Below, piece after piece: positions 52,001 through 62,159 of a stretch of 64,000 nt of DNA; the stretch's first letter is position 1; every line of letters begins with the position of its first letter. Source of the stretch: Plazaster borealis. Lineage: Eukaryota; Echinodermata; Asteroidea; Forcipulatida; Labidiasteridae. Made by a program: the position numbers and the translations under genes. The DNA is taken from positions 22,553,376 through 22,617,375 of the forward strand of contig CM037461.1 of the NCBI GenBank assembly GCA_021014325.1. The letters are read 5' to 3'. A model generated the notes under the pieces. That model was not told where the DNA came from. It saw nothing but the letters and a program-made list of their open reading frames with translations, and made no database searches.

Positions 52001-52379
52001 TTAAAGGAACGTTACAGAACTGGTAATTAAAATTTTCTTTAAGATCACAGATTTACATAAAACTTACACGGTCTAATGATGATGATAGTAGAAAACATCC
52101 CTAGAAACATTTCTGTCTGAAATACCATATTTGATGAGAAAGAAATAAAATTAATTTCCGATTGGAGTTTATCGCTCATGAGCGTTTTATTCATGCATTG
52201 TATAACACATGCAAATGTGTAATCGGTTTTTCACTATTTTCTCGTGACCCAGATGGCCGATCGATCTCAAACTTATACCGGTTTGTCAGTTTATGTATAT
52301 GGTGGATTGTATAAAGTGCTTACACTGTCAGCAACTGTTTTGTTTTTTAGCAAAAATCAATTCTGTAATGTTCCTTTAA
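52001..52379. mobile_element. TTAA MITE with GGAACGTTACAGAA ends
   Basis: Inverted ends TTAAAGGAACGTTACAGAA and TTCTGTAATGTTCCTTTAA. 379 bp, no ORF. Built like families 1-4 but with its own termini. Confidence 0.8.
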
Positions 52380-52619
52380 GGCAATGAATCGCGAGCTAAT
52401 GGTCGTAACCCAAAGTAGCCTGCTTTGATGACATTATCTCTGCAGCAGGGATCGGGGTTCAATCGGCCGGTGATCGGCATTCGGTCTTAGTGTTACATAC
52501 GAAGTTTGAACCTGAGAACAAAGTCGACATAAAAAATATAGGGACTTGAAACACAGAGCTGTGTGTTGCGGTCGAGTCTGAAATGTTGATTGGGTTGCCG
52601 GTGTCCCAGGGAAATCTGT

Positions 52620-52770
52620 GTGTCCCCCCCCCCGGAGATTCTGTACCCATACGGTAAATTAACATGGGAGGAGGATGATTCAAAAGAGGGCGCTATCAAA
52701 GGAAGTTTGTACACAGTTCGCCGTATGGGGGGGGGGACAGAATCTCCGAGGGGACAGAATCTCCTGCCAC
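52620..52770. repeat. Inverted repeat CGGAGATTCTGT
   Basis: 'cggagattctgtacccatacgg' style arm at 52634-52655 mirrors 'ccgtatgg...gacagaatctccg' at 52723-52751. Fold-back, GC-rich, no gene. Confidence 0.55.
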
Positions 52771-53580
52771 ACCGGCTTACGTTTGCGGACCGCTGCTTTG
52801 TGGCAGCTTTATATTTCATGAAGTTAAGGCCAGAGCCACAAAAGTAGAGAATTATATCTGTTTGGAAGAGAATAATGAAATAGAAGCTGGAAGGAAACCA
52901 GTACCAGCCCATTGCTGTGTATTACAGGTAGTGACCGGAAAGTGTTGGGGTTTTATTTAACATGGACATACATATGGAATAAACAGTCAACAAGTGAAGA
53001 CCAATTTACTGATTCAGGGTGTTATCTTTCTCTGCGTTAATATTGAGTACACACTCATCACAAGAGATAACCTCCAGAAGGTATCAGCACCAGAGCCTGC
53101 AAACTCAGTTCTCTACAATAATGCAAATTATTCATGTTTAGATGATAATATTTTTTCTCTCTCTCCTGATGCAATACACTCCTGTCTTGATTGTCTTTAT
53201 CATCTGTGTCTTATTCTCTTTTTCCAAGGTACTTTCTAACAATACTTTTTTTAAAGATAATATTTTTAAAGTCGAGTTTAAAACAAACGATGATTTAAAC
53301 ACACATTGAAGCCAGTTTTACACGTTCTAGTACGAACGATATCTCATTTTAAAAAAAATTGTCTTTCTTTTCAAAATAGCCTACGGAGCCTATGAGTCTT
53401 GTTTTCGAAAGGGCCTCATAGACTGTGCAAAGTCTCGTGCATATCGAAATCGAGAAAACAACTAATCTTTTTCTATGAAATCAAATCATCTTTTTAAATT
53501 TTATTGATACAAAATTCTTGAAAATAAAAACAAACCCATAACAATTTGTTATGAAATACAAACTCTGTTTTTTTCAAAAT

Positions 53581-53746
53581 ATCGCGCGTGATAAAAACTA
53601 TTGTTTTACTCATTTCTCAGAAACGATAGCATCTTAGGCAGAAATATTTTAAGGAACCCTTTCAACCATTACTTACTTTAAATCATGTAAGTTATGTGTG
53701 AATCTGTGAACATTTGTGTTTTACCAATAGTGTACAGTGCCTTTAA
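53581..53746 (+). mobile_element. TTAA MITE family 2, copy 4 (right half)
   Basis: Right half of family 2, ending GTGTACAGTGCCTTTAA. Continues into family 3. Confidence 0.75.
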
Positions 53747-53905
53747 GATTAAAACAAACTGTTTGGTTAATTTCTCAATAACTATAGCATTGTAAACAAC
53801 GATATTCCAAGGGAAGCTTCCAGCCTTGGCAATTTCTTTTTACCATGTTATTGTAGTGTAAAAATGTATTGTTATTTATATAATTTTCAATCTCATCAAT
53901 AGAAA
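53747..53905 (+). mobile_element. TTAA MITE family 3 fragment
   Basis: Inverted copy of 49372-49542, starting 'gattaaaacaaactg' and including 'ccagccttggcaattt'. Together with the previous feature it repeats the 49.4-49.9 kb nested pair. Confidence 0.7.
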
Positions 53906-54182
53906 TAATAATGTATGCATGCACAAACAATAAAACCACACAATGCACATGTAAGCATCTGCAACCAAACTCTACATTGCTGTATTAAGGACAAACCCCT
54001 ATATGTTACCAGATTTATTACTGCAGCAAGTGTATCAAATGTAATCTTGATGTCATCTTTTAGGATTCATACTATACTGAAGTAAATGTGACTTTGAATT
54101 AATTGGATTGCTATTCTTTACTTGTCACTATTTCTCAGACATTCTCGTGTCACTTCAAAGAGAACAATTTGACGTCGCAACC

Positions 54183-54222
54183 ATGAAGGTCCTGTTTGTA
54201 CTTATGATTCTGGCCGCTATTG
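54183..54222 (+). CDS. Ly6-type gene, coding exon 1 (signal peptide)
   Basis: ATG follows a 44-bp 5-prime UTR in the same exon (acceptor at 54138). Encodes MKVLFVLMILAAI plus one base. Donor TTG|GTAAGT. Confidence 0.87.
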
Positions 54223-56233
54223 GTAAGTACAGACCAGAATAATGGTCACCAGCCAAAGTACTGTCACATGTACAATCTTAGGGATTGTTCTGATATTTTC
54301 AATTTTTGACCCAAATTTGATAAAAATGCTAGACTTAACCTTTGTGTCCCTTTTTCAATTTTTTACCCAAATTTAGAAACATTTCTTGACTTGGCCCCTA
54401 CCCCTGTAAACAAGAACCTGTGAAATTTCATCAATATTTGTGTCAGTAAACTCACAGGCAGGGACACCCTTATACAGGTGTTTTTTACTCAGCTAAGAAA
54501 GGTCGTGTTGAAAACTGCTCATTCCCAAACCGGCAAGTAGGCCTACCGACCCAAGTTTGTCATAGGCAAACTTGGGTCTGATTGGGTGATTCACGTAATG
54601 TGGTCCAAATTTTATGAAAACAAATGCTAGACTTGGTCCCTACCCCTTAAAGGTATTGTTCACTTTTGGTAAAAGCTCAAAATCAGTGTCCATATTTGTT
54701 GTGATTCAACATATGCATGAACAAACAAACCTGTGAAAGTTTGAGCTTAATTGGTCATCGAGGTCACGAGAAAATAGTGAAAAGAGACCTTATGTGTTTT
54801 CTGTTTTTTCAAATTGTCGCGCGTGATAAAAACCATTGTTTTACTCATTTCTCAGAAACGATAGCATTTTAGGCAGAAATATTTTAAAGAACCCTTTCTA
54901 TCATTACTTACTTTAAATCATGTAAGTTATGTGTGAATCTGTGAACATTGTGTTTTTTGATCTTACCAATAGTGTACAGGGCCTTTAACAGAATTAATTT
55001 TAGCACTAGTTTTTGCTTAAAGGGAAGGTATACGTTTGGTTATCACTCTTAAAATTAATGGCAATAAAAACCTACTTGGTAAGAGAAGTACAGCAGCTTT
55101 TGATAGTGTAAAGCATTTTGAGAATCATTTCGCTTCGAAGTACTGCGATTATGGAAAAATATATCAGTTTGTTGGGACCTAAAGCTGCTCAGAGGCTTGC
55201 CATACATAATGGCACCGCCTGATACAATACACAGATGGCTGGAATGGTTCCACTTTATCAGAGAATTTGGATGTGTGTGGACTGTGTTGACACTCAAGCT
55301 AAGCCATGTGGCAGATTTTGTGCGTTGGGTATAGTAAAACAAAAAAATCAATCCCATAAAAAAACACAACCCTTGGAACCGACCCCCCCTCCCCCATCCC
55401 CTCTTAGATATGTGGAATGATCCAGTCTAGGATATCAAGGACGTTCAACTTTTGGTGGGCTTTGCAACTTGGAAAAACAATGAAATACATAACTAAACAC
55501 CTGTTGTGATGTTTTCTATTGTATTGCATAACAGGACACAGTGCTCTGGCGCTCAAGTGCAAGAGTTGTAAAGGGGCAGCATGTGCCGCTACGTTACCGT
55601 CAATAGACTGTACTGAGACCTACTGCTATGTACGTTAGCCAATATTTCAATTTGATAAACCACAAAATAGATCCTTAATTTTAAAGTTATTTCTATATAA
55701 CAAATGAACAAGCACCCCAACAAACAAACAAACACCCCCCCCCCCCAAAAAACGAACAAAAACAAAAACAAGAAAATAAAAACTTAAACAAGTTGTATGA
55801 TTATATAATACAGTGATGATTACACTTTGTAGAATCCCTCTGAATAAAGAGTTAAACATCTCAAAGGAGAATGAATCAAAGCACATGGTGAGGCAACGAT
55901 CCAGCAGCAGCTGTAGCCATAGCTGTAGCCGCCAATCGGGACGCGACGTTGCTGCTGTTGTTTGTATGTTTTTTCTTGTGGGTGGTGGTGTATTTAAAAG
56001 CAAATTATTTAACAGGAGGTATTTGTTGTTGTTTACAGCGAAAAAGTAAGGAGTACGTGCTCCTTGAAGCTGGTTGCGGAACCACTGCCTTGTGCACAAA
56101 AGAGGAATGCAAATCTGAATCCAATGACGTCACTAAATGCTGCTGTAAAAAAGCTGACTGCAACAGCGCAGGCTCTGTGACCTTCAACCTTGTTGCCCTT
56201 GTAACACTGGTTACAGCAACATTTGTGTTTTAG
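54183..56233 (+). CDS. Ly6/uPAR three-finger GPI-anchored protein, 3 coding exons
   Basis: CDS joins 54183-54222, 55535-55629 and 56039-56233, giving 109 residues. Residues 1-19 are a signal peptide. The mature protein starts near LKCKSC and has 12 cysteines (22, 25, 30, 39, 44, 58, 64, 69, 79, 80, 81, 86), ending in CCCKKADCN, the LU-domain signature. After a small-residue region NSAGS (87-91) comes a hydrophobic tail TFNLVALVTLVTATFVF with no charged end, typical of GPI addition. Ly6 proteins sit on the outer cell surface and bind receptors, ion channels or other ligands; the partner here is unknown. Exon phases 1 and 0 match the classic Ly6 gene layout (signal / first part / second part). 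Two cysteines exceed the usual ten. Confidence 0.9.
54647..54988 (+). mobile_element. TTAA MITE family 2, copy 5
   Basis: Complete copy, TTAAAGGTATTGTTCAC to GTGTACAGGGCCTTTAA, in the first coding intron of the Ly6-type gene. Confidence 0.8.
55018..55160 (+). repeat. Family 4-like MITE, left half
   Basis: 'ttaaagggaaggtatacgtt', 'aacctacttggtaag' and 'agtgtaaagcatttt' resemble the left half of family 4 and family 1. No right end. Confidence 0.5.
55535..55629 (+). CDS. Ly6-type gene, coding exon 2
   Basis: Acceptor TATTGTATTGCATAACAG, donor TAT|GTACGT. Encodes GHSALALKCKSCKGAACAA to ETYCY, cysteines 1-5. Confidence 0.9.
56039..56233 (+). CDS. Ly6-type gene, coding exon 3
   Basis: Acceptor TTGTTGTTGTTTACAG, stop TAG 56231-56233. 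Encodes RKSKEYVLLEAGCG onward with the CCCKKADCN motif and the GPI tail. Confidence 0.92.
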   Translation, partial: RKSKEYVLLEAGCGTTALCTKEECKSESNDVTKCCCKKADCNSAGSVTFNLVALVTLVTATFVF

Positions 56234-56394
56234 AAAATCACGGTGCTTTTTAAAAAAGTAGTTTTTTCAAGATTATTTGCGTTTTCAATGTTACTTTAAA
56301 GGCATAGGCCTACCAGTGTCAAAGGTCATCCACACATCTAATTAGCGTAATAAGCCCTTATCTCATATTGTTCCCATATCTGATGACTGGTAAT

Positions 56395-56690
56395 ATTTCA
56401 CTTTTGTTAAGTGAAATATTCCCCTCTGAAATGAAGTCATATTCGAGAAAACTGTATCAGAAAACCTAGACAAAAAGTGATATTAAACGAACAGCTGATT
56501 TCGGTTGTTACAACCCCAATTAAGGGCCATGTGTTTACATGCTGAAAACTGTGCATGGTTTTTCGTTACTATATATTTTTTCCTGACTCACACAACGAAT
56601 TATGCCCACATTTTCTCAGGTTTGTTATAATAATGGTTAACCACACAAAACGTGAACACTGTCCGTTTGTCAGATTCAAATACGTGGTGT
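56395..56690 (+). repeat. Family D repeat, copy at 56.5 kb
   Basis: Aligns with 7560-7840. Shared words are listed there. Confidence 0.55.
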
Positions 56691-56735
56691 TTGAAACTTT
56701 GCATGGTGTGGAAACGTAAGAAGTAACTATATAAA

Positions 56736-57052
56736 TAAATAGTAAACTTGCGGGTAAAACCATGTGTAAAATATCTTTTGGAGGAGTGTGTGCTCTGAAA
56801 AGAGCCGGTGTGGTCTCGACGTTTCGAACAGTATACTCTGCTCCTCTTCAGACGGGTCAATAGTTCCCCTGTCTCCACTTGCTTCTCCTGAAGATGAGTA
56901 GAGTATACTGTTCGAAACGTCGAGACCACACCGGCGCGCCGGTGTGGTCTCGACGTTCAAATCTTTTGGAGGAGTGAAGGCGCCGCGGCGCCTTCACTCC
57001 TCCAAAAGATATTTTACACATGGTTTTACCCGCAAGTTTACTATACATAATA
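56736..57052. repeat. Fold-back of the GTTCGAAACGTCGAG repeat with two perfect palindromes
   Basis: The left arm 56736-56865 and right arm 56885-57050 are inverted ('aagatattttacacatggt' versus its complement). Within it lie a 42-bp perfect palindrome (56916-56957, centre GGCGCGCC) and a 50-bp perfect palindrome (56961-57010, centre CCGCGG). Confidence 0.85.
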
Positions 57053-57130
57053 ATAATAATAATAATACTACAATATCTTACATAGCGTAGAATCCGCCAA
57101 AAAAGGCGCCCAAAGCGCTTCACACAAATA
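57048..57130 (+). repeat. (AAT)n with SINE-like 'aaagcgcttcacac'
   Basis: Seven or so AAT units precede 'aggcgcccaaagcgcttc'. Related to 4141-4230. Confidence 0.4.
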
Positions 57131-57456
57131 ATTGTGTTACTTCCTACCTGTATATCTTACCTTTAATCTAGAAGAATGAATTGTATTAATTTAACAATTG
57201 AACTAATGTCAATTGTAAGATAACATTGGTGTGTGCCATTTTAGAGCCTAACAATGGAGCAATTAATAAGTTTACGTATTTTTGTTTAGGCCGAAGTAGA
57301 CGTTTTCCCACACATTTTGAGCTGGTGGGCATTGATAGTTTAAGTAATGTAAAAATTTGTTCAATGTGTGACTCTATACACTTCAATGATGGAAGATTTG
57401 AAAGTCTGTGACGATGTTCTTTAATTTAGTTCATTCATCAATTGGTGATTTCTCTC

Positions 57457-57831
57457 TTAAAGAAACTGTACACGTTTGGTAATTACTCAAAATATATATT
57501 AGCATAAAAACTGACTTGGTAACGAGCAACAGAGAGTTGTTGATAGTGTAAAACATTGTGAGAAACGACTCCCTCTGAAGTAACGTATTTTTTGAGAAAG
57601 AGGTAATTTCTCACTAAAATAATAAACAACTTCTTGCAAGAAGTTTTTATTCCTATCTGAAAGCCCACAAATTTGTACATCAAGGGTGTTTTTTCTTTCA
57701 TCACTTTCTTGCAACTTCGATGACCAATTGAGCCCAAATTTTCACAGGCTTGTTATTGTATACATATGTTGGGATACACCGAATGAGAACACTGGTCTTT
57801 GACAATTACCAAACGTGTACGATACCTTTAA
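57457..57831 (-). mobile_element. TTAA MITE family 1, copy 7
   Basis: Complete inverted copy, TTAAAGAAACTGTACACG to GTGTACGATACCTTTAA, with the ACTTCTTGCAAGAAGT hairpin. Confidence 0.8.
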
Positions 57832-58020
57832 TTTCTCTTGATTTAGAGGTAATTATAAAAAATAAAAAAACCTCTAAGGAATGTAAGTGATAAACTAATA
57901 ATTTGACAAAAGATGATGTATGTTTAAACCTTCTAACAAATACTTATGAAGGGAATGGAATTCCTTTGGATATTGTTAAAGGGGCACTGTCATCGAAATC
58001 ACAGCGAGTCTGTGGCCAGA

Positions 58021-58069
58021 ATGAGAACACTGGTCTTTGACAATTACCAAACGTGTACGATGCCTTTAA
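58021..58069 (-). repeat. TTAA MITE family 1, end fragment
   Basis: Only the last 49 bp of the family. It is joined to a 'cagcgagtctgtggccaga' segment also present at 39800-39839. Confidence 0.65.
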
Positions 58070-58297
58070 AGGTTTAGATTGAAATTCACTGTAATCGAAT
58101 GAAGCTGATGACAACTGCAGATGAGTTTGTCCCTAGTTTCAATCGATTGGAGTGAATTTCAGTAACTCTAGGAGAGTTACCCATCATTTGAGTATGTATG
58201 TTAGTATTGAACATTTGAGGCTTGATGTCATTGCGCCTGTCGTAATGTTCCATCATGTGTGAGTCTTTTTTAGATTTTAATAGTTTCGCAAAAATAC

Positions 58298-58979
58298 ACT
58301 CTAAAAAAAAACACTCCGGGTCGGAATGGACCAGGGTTCCAGGTCCCAGGGGGGCCTATCCCATTGGGTCAGGCTGACCGGGATAGTGGGTTAAAAGAAA
58401 TGGGATTTTTTTTTTTTTTTTTTTTCCCTCGGGGGAAAAAATATTTATTCAATTAATTACACATCCTCTTGCAAAATACAACAAATGTAATAATTTAAAA
58501 CAAAATATAAATTAAATTAATCATTACATAAAGTAGAGAATATGTCCCGTTTCAAATTAAATTTAGCGAGATTGTCATTTGTGATGCAGATGAATTTTTC
58601 TAATTGAAAGTACCGTTTAAGCTCTTTTTTGAAAGATAAAAAAAAAGGTTTACTGCCGTTCATCTTCATTCTATAAATATGGAAACGACCTAGCTGTAGA
58701 ACTAAATTAAGGGCAGTCATTTTCTTATTTAGAATACCGAATAGTTTGGCCTCATGGTTTAAACAAACATTGATATCCAGGTCATCCTTGATCCACATTG
58801 ATTTCGGTCCAAAATGACGTAGAAAACTTGCAAAAGAAATGGGATTTTAACTCGTACTCTGCGTCAGTTTGACCAATTTCTGGGTCATTTTCACACAGAT
58901 TCCGAGTTATACTGATCCGGATTTGGATCAAGGGGACCCAGATCCGGGTCAGTTCCGACCCGGAAATTTTTGTGAGTGT
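58298..58979. mobile_element. GGGTCA/TGACCC element, near complete, with nested LINE
   Basis: Starts ACACTCTAAAAAAAAACACT and ends 'ttttgtgagtgt', with CCGGGTCGGAA and TTCCGACCCGG inside each end. The body is GGGTC/GACCC-rich. A LINE fragment is inserted at 58410-58831. Confidence 0.7.
58410..58831 (-). mobile_element. 5-prime-truncated LINE with 17-bp target duplication
   Basis: Target duplication AAAAGAAATGGGATTTT at 58393-58409 and 58832-58848. A poly-T run at the left is the poly(A) tail of a minus-strand insertion. A 93-codon minus-strand frame (58517-58798) ends LAKFNLKRDIFSTLCND, and its LGRFHIYRMKMN...FKKELKRYF part looks like the end of a reverse-transcriptase ORF. Confidence 0.75.
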
Positions 58980-59157
58980 TTAAAGGTGGCTTAAATCAAT
59001 GATTGGTTTAACTCTTGATTTATTTTATGAAAAGGATGATATTTCAAGAAGCAAGAGATTCGTACTTAAAGAAGTAAAATAAAGGGAAATTAATTGCAAA
59101 GCGTTAATTTTCTCTTTTTTGCTAATTATTTTGTGCTTTAAAACAATGAGGCCTAAT

Positions 59158-59385
59158 GGACCATATTTTTGACCGCATGAGGGCGCTTTCTTCGGAATGT
59201 ACAGCATCACAACTACAGATTCATCTTATTTTAATTGCCTGTAGGTAGTTTTCTTGCATCATTGACGAAATACATAAACATAATAATAACAAAAATTGAA
59301 AAACCCTGTTTGTTTACTTGTTTTTCATCACGTAAAAATTGGTCCACAAACGCCCTCACGCGGTCAAAAATATTGCGAATTACGG
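59158..59385. mobile_element. MITE with CCATATTTTTGACCGC end, copy 2
   Basis: Inverted ends 'catatttttgaccgcatgag' and 'cacgcggtcaaaaatattg', with GAGGGCG/CGCCCTC next to them. Better preserved than 18500-18740. Confidence 0.78.
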
Positions 59386-59564
59386 AGCCACTAAAGGGAC
59401 AGGTCAACAAGTTTTTTTCGAGTGAACAAAATAATATTTTGAACTCGTGGTGAGTCTTCAAGCGCAGCTACAGCTGATGATAAAACAAATTATTTTGACA
59501 AAGAAATACCTTCGAAACAATATGATTTGGATAATAATTGTTCAACCAAAAACATCTGAATCTG

Positions 59565-59612
59565 AGAAACGATTCATGTGAGAAACGATTCATGCGTGAA
59601 TCGTTTCTCAGA
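59565..59612. repeat. GAGAAACGATTCA inverted repeat
   Basis: Two direct copies of GAGAAACGATTCAT are followed by an inverted copy TGAATCGTTTCTCAGAT. Can form a stem of about 17 bp. Confidence 0.75.
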
Positions 59613-59770
59613 TATCTGAGGGTTGGTGTCCGTTCGCGAATGCCGCGGCTAGTGATCCGGTTGGTACCCGCAGCTGAGTCACCTTCGTTAAACGTTGATG
59701 GATTCGACATTCTTGTAAACAAATACCGTAACATTTTATTGCTGTTTTCTCAGCACGTACAGAATGTTAT

Positions 59771-60026
59771 ACACCAATCCTTCACCGATCTTGAACTCTT
59801 GGTGGCAGCAGACAAACTGCGGTGGTACTGCGGTGGTACGACCTTGCCACTAATGTAACTATTATTTATAAACAACCATTATTTACATATAACCATTTAT
59901 AAATTAACTAGTGTAGCCCAGCCCTTAAGCTCATCGATAGGCAGCACAGTACCACCCAGGTACCACCGCAGTAATGGAGGCGTTTCTGCTGCCACCAAGA
60001 GTTCAAGATCGGCGAAGGATTGGTGT
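59771..60026. repeat. Fold-back repeat (arms 59771-59840 and 59949-60026)
   Basis: The left arm ACACCAATCCTTCACCGATC to GGTGGTAC matches the right arm in reverse complement, with about 110 bp between. Chance ORFs only. Confidence 0.8.
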
Positions 60027-60059
60027 ATTCAGCTGAAACTTTCACAAGTAACTTTTATT

Positions 60060-61000
60060 GCACCTTTCTTTATAATTGTGCCTATAAATCAGCATAACAT
60101 TGAACAAAAAATCAATCTGTGACCCTACCTTTAAGGGGTCCCCCTTGACACACCCCCGCCTACTGAAGACGACTAAAAGTGTATCACTCAAGTGGGAGTC
60201 AATAATCTACACAAAACTATCAACACAAACAGGTTTATAAACAGGGATTTATCTCCCTACCCTATAACCACCCAAACATAACCACATTCCCCCCTCCCCC
60301 AGGTATACGCAAATGGGTATCACTTCAAGCTTCCTACGCTATAAGTAACTGTGGTTACGAGGCGATCAAATCTACCGAGTCACAATATTTGTATAACCCT
60401 TAACCACATTGTTTTGCCCGTACACCAATATAGCCCTACATTTTGACGTATGCTTTTAATACCCCCACTATACACAAGTAATCTCACAGCCCACGCTTAC
60501 GCTCAGAGTGCTGCCGTTCACGGCCCTCCTCGCGTTTATTTTTAAAGTCGTGTAAGCCACCTGCCCTTTCTGGAATAATCGCCAAAACCGTAGCTGTACG
60601 ATTATCATACATCTATACGATTTGGTGAGTATTAAAGTCAATGCTGGGGATATTTTTGGTTGTTTTGATGGTTTTTTTTCCCCGGACACTAATCACCTTC
60701 AACCCCGAGGGGATCACTTGGTGATGTTTTGACATGATATGCCTTAACACCGTGCACGAAGTAAGACAATTATAGCAAAGTTTTTTTGTGTTTTTGACAA
60801 AATTGCTGCCGCTGAGCTTGCAATCCGGCTCCCTTCTAAACCAATTAAATTTTTGTTGCTTTCAAAAATACACATTTTTTTCTAAAACTTCTTTAACATC
60901 ACCTCAAAATGTCCTAAAATGTAATTATTGATATCAAATATTAAACCACAAGTGAAACTGACTGGGTAAATTTTAAATGAGTTGGGGTTGAACAAAGACA
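60060..61000. other. Gene-free stretch
   Basis: C/A-rich DNA from 60130 to 60480. I found no supported exon; the minus-strand frame at 60468-60689 has no domain. Confidence 0.45.
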
Positions 61001-61012
61001 AATTGACTATAG

Positions 61013-61083
61013 CGGGATTTGAACCAACGACCTCCGGTATAGTGCCGGCGCCCTACCAACTGAGCTAAATAGCCCTACGTCGG
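61013..61083 (-). repeat. tRNA-like sequence, probably a SINE head
   Basis: Minus strand reads GGGCTATTTAGCTCAGTTGG for the A-box side and GGTTCAAATCC for the B-box. The D-stem can form, but the acceptor and T-stems have mismatches and position 33 of the anticodon loop is not T. So it is more likely a tRNA-derived repeat than a working tRNA. Confidence 0.6.
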
Positions 61084-61089
61084 TAGTCT

Positions 61090-62030
61090 CACTTTTTTGT
61101 CAATATCTTTGTAATTATTGAGTAAACAAAACTACATTAAACAAAAATGAAAACGATTATGGGTCTGTCAAACACATGTAATTATTAAATAAACAAAACA
61201 ACAACAAATTAAGTAAAACAACTAGACTTGTGGACAAGTCGGTTTAATGTTTGTCGCGGTGAAAGCGTAACTTCGGCCCTCACGCAACTCTCGCGTAATT
61301 GCTAATGTCTGGGGAGCTCTCACGTGAGACTGCTGGCTCCCGACTATTCGTCGTAAGAGCAGTAGTCTCGCGGGGAGCCAGCACTCGCGGGGAGCCAGCA
61401 GTCTCACGAGAACAGCACCAGTGTCGCGAGATTCGCGGGGTCGGTAAGCTATTACCGAAAGAAAAAATAACAACAAGTTTTCCACAAGTCTAAGTAACAA
61501 CAAGCAAGCTTAGCATCATAAGGATATAGGGCTGATCACGTGACATATGCGCCCCTTTCCTATGTAAAATCACGTTAACCAGTTGGGTGTTTAAGTAGGT
61601 CAACTCACTTTTTCGGTTTCACGAAGAGCCACGTATATTTGACTAATTACTTTGGCAATTAGCCAATATATTTAACAAAATTAATTAGTCAATAGGGAGG
61701 TTAAACTTATACAGAATCATATGAGAGGTCTTTAATTGAAAACCCTAGCTTCAGTATTGCAGATATTGCAGTTTTAAGCCAAGCACAGTGTAAAATGTAA
61801 ATCTCAATCAAGCCTTTTGACACATGTGGCTCTTCGTGAAAACGGTGACGAATATGGGCATCCACCCAGCTATGGTTGGCTATGTTTAAGTTGTTTGAGA
61901 ATTTTCTGACCGAAACATGGTGGAGTAAACAATGTTTGTTTATGTACAAGCATACTTATAAATCATTGAATCAAGATAAAGTACGATCTTATTTGTTTGT
62001 TTTTACAAAAGCAAAACTGCGTAATATATT
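61090..62030. other. Gene-free stretch
   Basis: Includes a GC-rich inverted-repeat cluster at 61305-61435 (GGGGAGCCAGCA repeated, CACGTGAGACTGCTGGC style) and ordinary AT-rich DNA. No exon supported. Confidence 0.45.
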
Positions 62031-62039
62031 GTTTTGACA

Positions 62040-62150
62040 GAAATTAGTGTTAATTTAAAAACCTATGGTGTAAATTTTGATTATTTTTTGGTTTCTATAT
62101 GTGACAACATCCATGGTGTCAATTTTAACACCCAGTTTTTGCAGTGTATG
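62040..62150. mobile_element. GTGTTAAAATTGACACC MITE, partial copy 3
   Basis: Right half only: 'gtgtaaattttgattat', 'tgtgacaacatccatggtg', 'ttaacacccagttttt', 'gcagtgta'. Confidence 0.6.
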
Positions 62151-62159
62151 CTTTTTTGG

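Noticed and set aside
52459..52912. Minus-strand frames of 74 and 139 codons
   Set aside because: They cross a GC-rich inverted repeat and show no domain or splice logic.
61013..61083. A functional tRNA gene on the minus strand
   Set aside because: A- and B-box-like words are present, but stems mismatch and the anticodon loop lacks T33. It fits a tRNA-derived SINE head better.
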